A stretch of DNA of 64,000 nt from Gracilaria domingensis (GCA_022539475.1 VCMS01000296.1:61707-125706), one strand, 5' to 3'; counted from the first letter of the stretch, positions 1-11,799 are shown. A program made the numbers and translations. Notes: a model not told the origin generated them from the letters alone.

Positions 1-893
1 GAGCTTGAATTCACACCAGTTTGGATATCTTCCGTTATTTCCCTATCTTCTTCGGCGACAGGCCCCGGTTATGCCGCAGTATTCGGTGTTATTTCGTTAT
101 CGGAACTATCTTCATGTGCCATAGCCTTAGACACGAGAGGCTGCAGGCATTCTGTGTCCACCCTTGGCACGGCTCCGAGCTCCAACTCCCGTGTCTGTCC
201 TCCTCCATTGCATGGTATATCAGATGAATTGGGCCTCGTACGAGCTGCAACGGCCCCCGTTCTGGAAAGAGGGGAAGGTCGAAAAGTAACTCGTCTATCA
301 GTTGTCTCTCGATTTCTTATTGTCTTTCTCCCTTGTCCGGACCCATTGCGAGGCATGATACGATTCATAGCGGCCCCAGTTCTAGAAGACAGGGATGGAA
401 GTGACGATCTTAATATACTAGGGCTCTCACGACTTCTCGTCATTGTCCCTTGTTGTCCAGATCCACTGGGCGGCGTAACCCGCGCCCCAGTAGCTCCGGT
501 CTTCGATATCGGCCGGGGACATGAAGGTTTTGGTGTCATACGAACCTCTTCGGTTCCAGTTGTCATGCCCTCCTGTCCTGACCCGCTGGGCCGAGTTACC
601 TCATCTTCTTGAGGAGCAGAGACAGATGCACGATTTGCATTATCGGTAGTTGACGGCACGACATCGTTCGCTGATCCACGAATTCTTGACGCAATCCCGG
701 AAGACGCTCCGCTACGAGATGGGCGAGAGAGTCCTGTAGAAGGACGCTCACTGACTCTCTCCTTCGTCGAGGACGACTTCCGTTTAGGAAGTGCGGTGCT
801 TGTAGCCTGATTCGTATCATCCGATGCTCTTCTCTTCTTCTGTCCACTCTTGTTCCGCTGCGTACTATTTCGCTTTCTCGGCGTTATACCCAT
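1..893 (-). pseudogene. Element block A: N-terminal part of the disordered/coiled-coil gene, cut by the window edge
   Basis: Third gene of the element, running off the left edge. It starts at ATG 893 (MGITPRKRNSTQRNKSG...). The product is rich in Ser, Thr, Arg, Pro and Gly and looks disordered. It contains an imperfect repeated module built around P-(S/N)-GSGQ, with at least three copies between residues of about 100 and 200. The equivalent gene in block C (46,407-48,638) has one long module fewer. An in-frame TAA at 69-71 replaces a Leu codon of the block C copy; beyond it the frame continues to the edge, so this copy is broken. It lies downstream of, and on the same strand as, the methyltransferase-SET gene. 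The function is unknown and no enzyme domain was recognised; basic N-terminal clusters would suit a nuclear protein (inference). Confidence 0.7.
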
Positions 894-1141
894 GTTGTGG
901 AGATAAACAGGGTAATGAAACGAAATTGTTGGGGAGGGGGGGAGGGGGTGGGGGGGGGTGCATGGTTCAGATATTCCGGGAGACTCCGCAGTTCCTGCTT
1001 TTTAGGAATTTGAGGTGCCCAATGGGTCGCAAATATCGCCGTTACAGATGAAGAGCTCCAGTGCACATGTACAACAACGCGTATTGCAGGCAGCTGCAAC
1101 ACTCACAAGCATATTTACTTTCTCTTCGGTACTGAACTCAT
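894..1141. other. Block A spacer between the MTase-SET and coiled-coil genes, with poly-G runs
   Basis: This short spacer is conserved in block C (48,639-48,897) and, in part, in block B (44,034-44,173). It holds the 5' region of the coiled-coil gene. At about 930-960 the + strand is almost pure G, as it is at about 48,677-48,715 in block C. Run lengths differ between copies, so exact lengths may be unreliable. Confidence 0.6.
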
Positions 1142-4100
1142 CTATTGCTCCAATGTCAGAGCCCAATCCCAGGCGTACTGCTCTCCGTAGTTGAAATACA
1201 ACTCTTCGCCCCTCTCAATATCTCTTACTGCTCTACAACGAAGTAGAGCATAGTTAAAAAGGTCTGACTTAAACTGTATCACGGACTTCGCTTCCACCAC
1301 CTGCACATTGGCACTTCGAGTCCTGTTTGACCGGGGCTCCGATAAATCGGGATCCCCGGCATGATATCCGGCGTCGTTAATGTAGCCCCCGATACAAAAA
1401 GGCGCCGGGACAATGTAGACTTCGCTCTCCTTTCTATCCTGAGCCTGTCCTGGTCTGTTCCTCAGGTGCAGAAACTCCGTACCAGTCACAGTGACCATCA
1501 TAGAAAACAACTTGTACCGCACTGGAGTTGCTCCGAGACAGCCACTTCCATACGTTAAGTGTCTTTCCTTCCGGTTCGTCAGATCCGTGTATACCAAAGT
1601 TCCATAGAAATGACAGATAGTTTCCCCAGCCAATATCTTATGTTCCGTGAACACCCCCATACCAGCACGGGGATGTCGAATCTTAGAAGATGCTATATGT
1701 AAGCGATAGCGATTGGCTTCAACAGTCAACAGCATATGCATATCCATAAGATTCAGAGCTCCTCGGTACTTCCCCTCCCAAAGATCTACAGTACGCTGTC
1801 CACACTTCTCGACAAAGTCCCAGTCCTTCCAGTATCTTTCTAGGAACTGAGTAATATGTCCAGGCATCACTTGGTACTGGGGGTAACCAAATGGAGCCTC
1901 CCATTCAAGCCGACCTCGGTCCCGATGTGGAACCCGTTCATAGGTCGTTGAAGCCGCATCCACCACCTCCTGTTCAACCAGGATGTCATTCTTCCCCCCG
2001 CGAATAACTTCGGCCATAAGAGTCGTTAGATGGTGCTTTGCATGGCTGAAACATGGCCTATTCTTCTCGCACCCTAAGAACTTCCTATGCTTTGTCAGCG
2101 ATAGGCACGCCATACCCGTAGAAAGAGTTCCCGCGAACATGTCCATGACAAGATCACCCGGTCTTGTGAAGCGACATATCAACTCCTTCATCAACTCCCT
2201 CGACTTCTGCTCCGGTCTTATGTACTGCCCACCTGGTACTGAACTACCTGGCTCATGTACCTTCCATGTCAACCACTCCCCCGCTCTCGGTTTGGGCACC
2301 CAGTCAATTACATTCCTGTTAGCCGGGAAAGTAGAAGGAATGAAATTGTTCTCCTCAAATGGAGTAAGACTGGCTTCCTCCGATGATCGCAATCCACGCT
2401 TCACCCCATGAACGGCGTACTCCGTTACGGGCTGTATCCCAAACTTCCGTGGATCCTCCAACATTACTGCGATCCCGGATGAACACCAGTGGATTCGCAT
2501 CCACTTTAAACGAAAGCATGAGTTCTGGTTTACCTTCGCTTCCAGCTTCATCTTTCGTACTCGCTGTTTCCGAAAGTATCCTGTGCCACACATGAAACTG
2601 TGCCATGGCACAAATATAATGAAGTGCCCACCTGACCGAAGCGCGGAACTTATTAAGTCAGCCGTACGGATCATGTCTTCCTCACTGAAGACATCGTGAC
2701 CACTATTCCGTTTGTTCCTCTTCCTTCGAGTGTTAAAGGGAGGGTCTGTTAGGACAAGCTGTGCCTCACCACATAAAATCTCACTCTGATTCACAAACGT
2801 TTCGTGTGTGTGCCTCAGGTCCGTCATGTCACAGTTGTACGCTACAAAGTGTGACTTTCTCATCCCCTTCCACACCTTGTGCATATTCATTCGAAGGAGA
2901 CTGGATATCCCCTTCATGGGCGGCTCAATACCAGTCTTTTGGATGTTGTAACCGGCAACCCGAGATTCATGCTCCGCAAGATTCACCGGCTTCTCGAACT
3001 CGTCGCTATCGGAGCTCACGAGGTTCATATATCTCGACGAGGTGGGGGTGGGGCAGACTTGGTCGAAGAAGGTTCGGCATTACCGGAAGTTTTAGGGGTT
3101 TTCGTCAGTTCAATATCAGGTTTCGCGTGAATGCCGACATGGAACCCTGCCGCATGACGCATATCCTGTATCGGTTTCCATAGCAACTCCGAAAACTTCT
3201 GAAATCGAGCAGGCAACTCACCGGAGTCAGAGCTAGATACGGTATCCATCCGTATCTCCGAAAACTCTATCCAGTTCCTCATCTGATCAACCCGTAAGCT
3301 ATAGAGGCTATCGTGGGTGCATATGGTTTCGAGGTCTGTCAAAAACTCCTTAGCCAGTATTCGCAGGTTTGTATCGCATTCATCACTCAAGGTCTCCACC
3401 GATCCACTAGTACTGCTCTGTGGCACATCCTTTGTGTTGAATCGAGTACTCTGGCTCGGCGGGGCATAACCAGACTCCCGTGTCTCTAGCGCTGTATACT
3501 TCAACGTCTGCATATTCATGTAAATGTATGGTTTCACCATGTGCTGAACGTTCGTGTATCCAAGATGAGCCGCAAAACAACTCCATGCCCATACGACCTC
3601 ACTGATAGCGAATCCCAGTCGATCACAGTTGTCTTTGGAGAACCACGTAAAAGTGGGTATGTACACAGATGGTGCATGGTTCACTTTTCGTTTCTTTTTC
3701 GGTTGTTTCTTCTTCATCATTCGGATGTTGTCGTTCTCTCCCATTATGTGGCCGAGGTATGATAAGTATATAACGACCTCAAATGGGTTCACAGCTGTTG
3801 GTGGGATGAACACTGTCGTCTTCAGAACCTGCTTTCTCCTGGTCATGAAATAACCAACCAGGCATCGCACCGGTAGGTATATACCCATATCCATAGAGAG
3901 AAGGAAAAAATCGCGCAGTCTCTGGTCCTCATCCCCGTCCTTCTTGTCAAGAAGCTTCGTTACAAGATATCGTGTTCCACAGGTTTGTTATTCACAACAC
4001 TCTTTCGCAGCTGTTGCAGTGTCAAGTTCTGCAGGTTCTTGGAGTTAGTGGCCTCCTCAAACATCTTCCTTGCCTCCGGAATATCCTTATAGTTCTCGGC

Positions 4101-4273
4101 GCAGAACTCTATTAACCCTCTAAACCCCACGTCCCGTGGCGATCAGGGCCTCCATCGCTGTTTGCCAAAGCATCGCGAAGAACCAAGAAAAGTCTGACAT
4201 ATGCATGGAACGCCGGAGGCGGAGCACTCATGTCGATAGGATGTATCTCCTCTCCAACATCGGTGGAATCCAT
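1142..4273 (-). pseudogene. Element block A: DNA methyltransferase-SET domain fusion, frameshifted
   Basis: A predicted chromatin writer with two catalytic modules. Reading from ATG 4,273 on the minus strand there is an N-terminal helical region, then a classical nuclear localisation signal (KKKQPKKKRKVNH). Next is a beta-class exocyclic-amine DNA methyltransferase with motif IV DPPF (near 2,735) followed by motif I FAGT (near 2,130). A C-terminal SET domain (about 1,170-1,690) has INDAGY, SANVQ and GEELYFNYG motifs. DPPF favours N6-adenine methylation in this family, which is inference. The gene is broken by single-base indels near 3,030, 3,975 and 4,137. The region near 3,750 keeps two bases that blocks B and C have both lost, so this copy preserves the frame there. 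It is divergent to the ParB-dioxygenase gene across the palindrome region. Full length would be about 1,045 residues. Confidence 0.85.
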
Positions 4274-4290
4274 CGCTTCAGCGCAAACAA

Positions 4291-4388
4291 CGGAGGCGAG
4301 CCTTTAAATGGCGACTTACGCTGGGCACCCCCGCTTTCGGCAGCTCCTCCCAGCGCACTGCCAGTCTCGTCCGTGTCCGTGTCCGCTC
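4291..4388 (-). promoter_or_regulatory. Block A, mirror promoter of the MTase-SET gene
   Basis: About 100 bp just upstream of the MTase-SET start. It contains a TATA-like TTTAAA about 35-40 bp before the ATG. It is an almost exact inverted copy of 5,555-5,649, which sits in front of the divergent ParB-dioxygenase gene. The same pair occurs in block C (52,045-52,145 and 53,608-53,702). The promoter role is inferred from position, conservation and the TTTAAA. Confidence 0.6.
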
Positions 4389-4448
4389 GGAGCGATAGCG
4401 TCGCGTCGGAGCGATAGCGTCGCGTGTCGGAGCGATAGCGTCGCGTGT
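4388..4448. repeat. Three tandem copies of a 19-bp GATAGCGTCGCG-containing unit
   Basis: The unit CGGAGCGATAGCGTCGCGT is repeated at 4,388, 4,407 and 4,428; the third copy is separated by GT. Block C has only a single equivalent near 52,180-52,200. It lies between the MTase-side promoter and the palindrome array. Confidence 0.85.
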
Positions 4449-4572
4449 CGGCCACGTCGCGATTCGGAGCTATTGCAACGGTCCCGTATTGTGCTAAAAG
4501 TCGCGGATCAAGTGGGTGTGAAGCGCTAGTTTTCTCTAGTTTGATATATGTGCACGGCGTGTGCAGCGAAAT

Positions 4573-5290
4573 CACTGCCGGAAGTGCCGGGAGGAGTGTT
4601 TTGGGAGGTCTCCGGAAGGCGCCGGAATGTGCCAGAACGTGCCCGCGGGCGGGGGGGTCGGTCGTGTTAGGGTAGCTACCCTAACACGACCGGACCCCCC
4701 CGCCCGCGGGCATAAAATCGCACATTTTTCAAAAAATCGTCCAAAAGTGCCCGCGGGCGGGGGGGTCCAGTCGTGTTAGGGTAGCTACCCTAACACGACC
4801 GACCCCCCCCCGCCCGCGGGCACGTTTTGGACGATTTTTTGACACCCTCCGGAGACCTCCCAAAACACTCCTCCCGGCACTTCCTGTACCCACTGCGTCA
4901 CCTCAGTGCACCATCCCGGAAATTAGGGAGTGTCTGGAGGGTGGAGAAGACGGGATGGTCACCTCAGTGCACCATCCCGGAAATTAGGGAGTGTCTGGAG
5001 GGTGAAGATGACGGGATGGTGCACTAAGGTGACGCAGTGGGTACAGGAAGTGCCGGGAGGAGTGTTTTGGGAGGTCTCCGGAGGGTGCCAAAATGTGGCC
5101 AGAACGTGCCCGCGGGCGGGGGGGGTCGGTCGTGTTAGGGTAGCTACCCTAACACGACCGACCCCCCCCCGCCCGCGGCACGTTTTGGGCGATTTTTTGA
5201 AAAATGTGCGATTTTATGCCCGCGGGCGGGGGGGTCCGGTCGTGTTAGGGTACCTACCCTAACACGACCGACCCCCCCCGCCCGCGGGCA
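4573..5290. repeat. Block A palindrome array in the divergent intergenic region
   Basis: Four units of 73-75 bp: 4,640-4,712, 4,748-4,822, 5,107-5,180 and 5,217-5,290. Each is a near-perfect palindrome. The outer arms are GCCCGCGGGC plus a G-run, the inner arms are GGTCGTGTTAGGGTA and its complement, and the centre is TAGCTA or a CC/GG variant. Units are joined by a linker of the type CGTTTTGGACGATTTTTTG. A second level of symmetry surrounds them: an arm containing GGGAGGTCTCCGG occurs at 4,573-4,628 (+), 4,843-4,918 (inverted) and 5,012-5,088 (+). A 61-bp tandem duplication lies between the latter two (4,898-5,018). No coding capacity is credible here. Confidence 0.9.
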
Positions 5291-5554
5291 CGTTCTGGCC
5301 ACATTCCGGGCCTTCCCGGGACCTCGCAAAACACGCCGCCGCGCAGTGATTTCGCTACACCCGGCCGCCGGTACGTTGGCGCCGCTGTCCACGTGTATTT
5401 GCGGGAGTAGGCTGTACATGGAAGTGAATGAGTGTACTCTTGACTACTATGCAAAGCATTTGAAGAGCATGATTGAGAACGCGACCATTGCTCGCGTGAG
5501 TCATCATTGCGCGAACTCCACGACTCTAAAGCGTACAATCAGTGTGCGAGCGGC

Positions 5555-5649
5555 CACGGACAGACACGGACGAGACTGGCAGTGCGCTGGGAGGAGCTGC
5601 CGAAAGCGGGGGTGCCCAGCGTAAGTCGCCATTTAAAGGCTCGCCTCCG
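5555..5649 (+). promoter_or_regulatory. Block A, mirror promoter of the ParB-dioxygenase gene
   Basis: Inverted duplicate of 4,291-4,388, sharing the stretch from ACGGACGAGACTGGCAG to TTTAAAGGCTCGCCTCC. A leader of about 60 bp separates it from ATG 5,713. It is conserved in blocks B (33,335-33,427) and C. The promoter function is inferred. Confidence 0.6.
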
Positions 5650-5712
5650 TTTTGTATCGTCCAGAGCGAGCGTATTGTTGATATACACCTTTCACTGCAA
5701 TAGCTGTTCAAC

Positions 5713-8700
5713 ATGAAGCCAACTCGTGTTCGAAAGCGTACGCAAAGCGTGACTCCTCGCACTCGGCGGAGCACTCGATTATTGCAAGGTGGAATGCGGG
5801 TTTCTCTGCAGATGGATATTGAGGATGAAGGAAAGGTGATAGTCGGGGAAGCGTTGTTGCATGGAATTGGAAGTGTTCTACGCCGCGAGTTGCACGGGAA
5901 GCAATTGGACCCAGGTCTTGTGGTGGTTCATAATATTCTCATCAGTCGAAGCGGTCAGACGTTCTACCCTTACCGGGCGGAGGGCCTGGATCTTCCACAA
6001 TATATCCAGGATCTCCGGACGGCCGCTCCTTGGGATGAGAAAATGATGGAACCGGTGGCAGCCAGCATTCCGGCGTCGAAGCGAGGAACGGTGAGCGCTA
6101 TGAGTGAGGTGATGACGCCGACAAGCCGCACGGAGCCAATTCGAAGTTCATCAACACCGAGAGGTAGCGCATCAGTACCACCTCCGCGGGCAGGTCCGTC
6201 GTCTGTTACGAAGCGGTCTATGGAGACGAGAGATCCCCAGCTACGAAGCGGACAGGTCAAACAAAGTCTACCTCCGCTACGAAGCCCACTGCGTCGAAAA
6301 GGGCTTCTCCTGCGATGAATCAGACCGTCGACACAAGGGGATCTTCTGCGTCGAAACAGACGGTTCAGCAGGGGACGGCTGTGCAAGAGGAGGAAGATGA
6401 GATCATGAAAGGTCCCCTTCCAGACGCGGATGCGCAATCCGCGCAAGGAGCTGGTCCATCTGTACCCCAAACTGCACCAGAAACTGCGGAGCAGCAGGAC
6501 GATGACGTTGTGTTTCTGTCCGCAAGAATGGCACGTTCAAGTGTTTCTGGCGAGCGGTCTGGAACACAAGGGACACCTACTCGGAGCAAGACGTACAGAC
6601 GAATTCGTCAGAAGGTACCAAAGGTGAACCTCAATTACTACCGGNCCAAACTGCACCAAAACTGCGGAGCAGCAGGACGATGACGTTGTGCTTCTGTCGC
6701 AAGAATGGCTACGTTCAACATGTTTCTGGCGTAGCGGTCCGGAACATCAAGGGGACCACCTACTAGGAGCAAGACGTACACGACGAATCGTCAGAGGTAC
6801 CAAGGTGAACCTCAATCAGTACCGGACTGGTGTTGTTATTTGTTGACATCACTCTGGTGGACGACCCGCCCCAATTTACTGACTCCCGTTGGAGTAAGTA
6901 TACGCCACGTTGAAGCCTTGTGAGGGTATGGAGGTAGGGGGGATATTGGCAGTCGGGGATGGGTTCTCCAGTGGTGGCCTTACAAGATGCTATCACGGAG
7001 AGAGGGATAGCCTGACAAGGAACGCCTAAAAGAGAAGTGCTGTGATTGTAGATGGTTTTGCATCGTCTGAAGCTATACATATTTGGCATCCCGCGACTGG
7101 TGCAACCGATGGAAAGGATTAGCCAAGTTTTGGCGTTGCAATCCTCTGATACGAAGAGATGGGAGGCCCATTGGGATGGAAGGAATTGTTATGTGTCTGT
7201 TGTAGCCTCAATGAGTCGACGAGTACCAATGGTCGAAGGATGATGTTTGGCAGACAAGATACACTCTATAAGGTTGTGTGGTCCCCCCGGCCCCCCATTT
7301 TTCCTAAAAAAATAAAAGTGAAAAATTTTTTTTTTTTTTTTTTGGGGGGCCAAGTGGGGGTGGACCCGCCCCCGGCAGACGCTGGTATCCTGCAGAAGTG
7401 ACAGAAGTGTGAAGGAGAGCCACTGATTGGGACTGGTGTCAAGAGCGTCTAGTACGTAATATGCGAATGTCGCCCTGCCAACTCATGTCTCGTGAGGAAT
7501 GCTTGGCCATTTCGAGGATATATGTGAGACTGTGACGTGACAATAGGTTCACACATCTGTCCAATACTTCCGCTATATGTTTGCGATGGCCGGAGAGTTT
7601 CCTTCATCTTGATTGTCTTCCAGATGTTTCTATTGAGGGCAATCGACGAAGACAAAGCAACTGGAAAACGCTTTGAGGAGTTCGAGGTTTTCTTTTATGA
7701 TAGAGCAGTGTCCCCTCTGTTCCGCGGCGGCTAGAGCAATGAGGAATGACTGAACGAGGAAGAGTCTGCATGGCCGTGTTCACTACACCACCGACAACGC
7801 GAAGTCAGTCTTCTGCTCATCGAATGAAAGATTACATTGAAGACCCAGAACAAAAGCAGCTTGTGTACGAGTTCCTTTTGGACAAGTTGTGACTTCACAC
7901 GATTGCGCGGTTGTTCGAGCATAGGACGAACTCAATTAGAAATGCCACGACATCCGTTCATGCAATCGATTGGACGATGCTCACGGTTATCCCCCGCACC
8001 AGTTAAGCAGTCCGTGACGGAAGAGGAGGACTCCAGCGTTGCTGCTGCAACATCTCGCATGAAGAAGGGAAGCGCGAGAAAGTGCAACGAGAGGGCGCAG
8101 GTGCGTTATAGGCCGAAATTTGAGCACGGCAGAAATCGAGTGCCATAGAAGTTCTGATAGTCTGAAGAAGAACAGTCGGGCTCCGCCGAGGAACGCACGG
8201 GAAAGACTTTACCAACAGATGAGTATCTACTCTGAACAGATGAACACCGATGAAACTGATGTCTCAACTAATGAACATGGCTGAGAGAAGTTCGATCGAC
8301 AAAGGTCAGTTCGTGGCATTGGGGAGAGGGAGCATGCATGAGAACGCAGGCAGGTTCTGCATTCCGTGGATTGAGATGAGCTTCTTTCTGTGACAGTTCC
8401 ACGGGTGTCAGCATGAGAAAGATTGCTGCGTCCAGAGATAAGCAAGAGACAGGTGGGGGGTCATTTGAATGACGAGTTACATCACAGCTTTCCGGAATCT
8501 GAGGAGCACGGCACTTGTTCGAGGTGACCCATAATGATGGCCCACCGAACCCATCATGGTGGCGGGGCATGCCCAGGCTGATAACGTCAGGAAGGCAAGG
8601 GAAGAACGTAATTGGAGCACAAGGCCCTGCTCAGAGTCATTCACTGCCCGAAGGGACATAGTCGAGCTGCCCTAAGTTCTCGAGATCTCAGAGATGACAA

Positions 8701-9180
8701 CCATTTGTCTTTGTGGCAGCGCTGCAAGGGCTGAACATCGCCTACGGGCGGAGACTTGGTACGCAGTATGCCTCGTAACTGAAACGACAGGTATGTGATG
8801 ATGAAGAGGTGCTGTGGTTGCCGCGGAAGGAGCATGACAAATTTGGGCAAAGTTCTTCGCCGAATGAGCAAGCTGAGATAAGGCGAAATGGAATATGTGT
8901 GCTTGATGGTCGCGGACGGATAATGGTGTCCCTAGAATGGGAGGTAGTTGGAAGAAGGTTCGGAGTTTCGCGAGATGATGCTGGGAAGGTGGTGGACTTC
9001 TTCGAAGAATGAGTATGGAGCGCATGCCGGATATACGGAAAGGAGAGGAACAGAAATGTTTGTGTCAAATAATCAACCGTGATGGAAGGAGGAAAGACGG
9101 TAGCGATGGATCCATTTGAGGGGGAGAGTGATGTCGACACGTGGGGGTAGGTGGAGAAGCCGGAGGATAACGAAGGAGTC
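5713..9180 (+). pseudogene. Element block A: ParB-like/2OG-dioxygenase fusion, heavily disrupted
   Basis: The start (ATG 5,713, MKPTRVRKRTQSV...) and about 165 codons match blocks B and C, after which a frameshift near 6,230 breaks the frame. An N at 6,645 follows, and the preceding 178 bp are then repeated with errors (6,646-6,825). From there to 9,180 the sequence follows the block C gene but with indels every few tens of bases. A foreign-looking homopolymer stretch sits at about 7,281-7,370. The ParB region (about 6,830-7,250), the basic middle part and the beginning of the dioxygenase part (8,790-9,040) can be followed. Homology ends near 9,180 inside the dioxygenase region. This copy spans the joint that blocks C and R lack, showing that the ParB and dioxygenase parts belong to one gene. 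Much of the damage may be assembly error, not biology. Confidence 0.75.
6467..6825. repeat. Error-containing direct duplication around an assembly N
   Basis: 6,467-6,644 is followed by N at 6,645 and then by a second, indel-rich version of the same sequence to 6,825. Blocks B and C carry this sequence once. It is best read as an unmerged gap-fill or contig overlap. Confidence 0.85.
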
Positions 9181-10138
9181 AAGATCGTCTTGTGTTTTCC
9201 GGGATGCCTAGTTACCAGTCCAAAATCGCGCAGAAAAAAAATGCTAGTAATTCAAGTTAATTGCGATTAGTGGAAGTTTGAAGTGGAAGAAAAACTAGAG
9301 TAGAACCCAAGAATTCTGCAGTAGGTTTGAATGGAATTGCTAAGGCTTGACTTTCAAACTACGAGCTATTTCTAGAAAATATGAAAGTTGCTAGAATCTT
9401 AGCATAACTTCCATTCTGCTAGTTCACTAGTATTCCGTGCATTCGTCGCAAAACAGCCCCATAAACGGTGCCGAAAGCAGGTGGAAGTTCCATTCCTAGC
9501 AGAAATGAATTGTTATTGATGCAGTATTGCGGTTCAGCAGGTATAAAGCCACCCGACATAAAAACAGGTCCAAACCGGTCATCGTACACAGTCCTCCACT
9601 CCTACTTTCACCCCCGAAATCCATTCTGACATCACCAAAGAAGCCCTGTAATTCCATTTGAAGACAATTACCATGAAACTCACCGAATAGATACCCTGAA
9701 AATGCTCATCCGTTGCCTCAATGTTGACATCGCCTTGGTTAGGTTTTTGTTGCATATTCTCTTCGTCCTCCAACATGGAAATAAACACTTACCTCGAACA
9801 TTTCTTCCGCCCCATCCTTCATCTCCCCAACTCCTCGATAAACAATCTAACTGCACAATTTCCAGCACACGCCACAGATCCATTGTCATCCAACGCACCT
9901 GCACATCACCAACACGGCTAGTTCAAATACTCCGTTAGATACTTTTCATCTCGAAACTTTCCAATCCGCACTTATCGACTTACATGTGTCCTACCTCACC
10001 AATCGCCTCGGAAAACACGAATAAAACTGTCCCGAAATCTGCACATTAACACAAAACAGTAACACAGTTAGCATTCTTACAGAACTCGAAGCAAAAAACT
10101 TCGTTTCTTACCCCGACGCGTACCCTGCCATCTCACAC

Positions 10139-10253
10139 GAACTCTGACGAACAAGAATTTGGATTAATGGGCAAAGAATGAATTACCTTGGAAGGCCTCC
10201 GTTGAGGTAATCAATTCTTCCTTTGACCCAAACTCTGTGTTCGTCAGAGTTCG
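10139..10253. repeat. 115-bp imperfect hairpin
   Basis: The outer arms CGAACTCTGACGAACA and TGTTCGTCAGAGTTCG are perfectly complementary over 16 bp. Inner arm segments (AAAGAAT/ATTCTT, ATTACCT/AGGTAAT) also pair around a short loop. The form is like a small fold-back element or an element-end hairpin. Confidence 0.85.
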
Positions 10254-10325
10254 GGTATTAGCATGATTCCTCTAGGAAACCACCCCCACACATCGATACC
10301 ATTCTCCTATCCACTTCACCCAAAA

Positions 10326-10379
10326 AAACACGTTACACATAGGAACTGAACTTTCGTTCCACCTATGTGTAACGTGTTT
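10326..10379. repeat. 54-bp hairpin with 18-bp perfect arms
   Basis: AAACACGTTACACATAGG pairs perfectly with its inverted copy across an 18-bp loop. It lies 70 bp from the previous hairpin and is of unrelated sequence. Confidence 0.9.
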
Positions 10380-11799
10380 CTGGATTGAATGCTTGATAGT
10401 AAACCACGCTCCGCCCCATCCATTCAACTTCAATCCAAGATCCCGTCACGCTATAGACTCATGAACCTATCGCGCTCATTCTCGCAAACAGCCCCGCCGC
10501 CGTCCACATATCCGTAACTAACCTTCGCTCTTCGGAAACGATTCTCAAATGAAACTCATCTATACCACGTGTCCTTACTCACAATCCTCGACAACACGCA
10601 TCAAACTGTCCAAATGCCTACGCTACGCATACACATTATCAGTTTCGAATTCCACATCAAAAGTGAACAAAAAGCTTCGAGAGGGAGCTTACCGGGCCAA
10701 GGCCCCGCTCGAAGAGCAGTTCCGGCTAACCGTGCGGCCATAGAAGCTGCCCGTGCGTGCGACGGCAGTAAGTTAGGCGTTCACGGTTGCTATATGATCA
10801 AATCAGAGCATCAGCGAGTCAAAGGGTGCTCACTTACATGGAGACCCATTCATGTACGGCTGCCCAACGATAAAAACGCTGATACGTATCCGCGTTCCGA
10901 ATCGCAGGAAGATCGCACGCTCAGCGTTCAGACCTGTCGGCGCCATTCTCGACACAAAGCGGCGGCGCAGAAGCATCGGGGCAGGAGGCTCGCGGAGCAG
11001 ATTCGCCGATAAAGTCAAACGTTACGCCTCGGACTTGCCTTGGCCGACGTTCACGATCGTGCCAGGAGGGCGGGAGGAGCAGAGGCAACGCGCAGCTGAA
11101 GCCCACAGAAAAAACTCAATCGCAGCCGACACTGTAGCGATCAATCGACGCCGGCCCGCGGTATATGCGCCGATCCCGAAAATTTTCGACAGTTTGTGTT
11201 CAAAAGTGTCGAAGATCCTGCCCACACTGAAACATGCAGGAAAAAGTAGAGTAAACGATCAAGCACGGGTGGAGTTGTGCTATAAACACACTTTATACTG
11301 CTCCCGCTGGGTGCTCCTAGATTCTGCGCCGCACCATCACCACCGACCTCCCTGCTGCAAGCAACTTCCCTCTACTACTTTCATCACCTCTCACGCAGCG
11401 ATGCAACTGTTGGTTTCCGCCCGCTGCTCATATCATACACAGTCCCTCGGCCTCTCTCGCTCCAGCATGCTAGAAGCGATGCAGACACCACGAGCTGACG
11501 CCGAAACCGTTTGCTCCACGCGCACAGACCCTCATTGCGAGGATCCACTCCTCCCCGACCAGCGCCGCAGACTACAGCCGAGAACCCTTCCTTCCCCCTC
11601 GTAACCGGCCCCGTCGGATAACGTAGCACTCGCAGACGACGAGCCTTATCTCCAGGACAGCTGTCTTCTCTCAACGCTCATCACGGAGCACGACTTAATC
11701 AGCCCGCATCACCACTTCGCCTCGCGAGTCCCTTCCAACAGGCTCAGGTAAGCCTTTCTCCCCCTCTCGCACCCCACAGAAAGAACCGACCTCCATCAT

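Larger units (their letters stand above)
9181..10800. other. Non-coding spacer between blocks A and D with two fold-back repeats
   Basis: AT-richer sequence without a credible gene. It contains two strong fold-backs, at 10,139-10,253 and 10,326-10,379, described separately. The boundary with block A is where its dioxygenase homology stops. Confidence 0.6.

Noticed and set aside
5600-5640. CGTAAGT before TTTAAA as a 5' splice site giving a leader intron
   Set aside because: It occurs in both mirror promoters upstream of the TATA-like box, and no acceptor or upstream exon is apparent.
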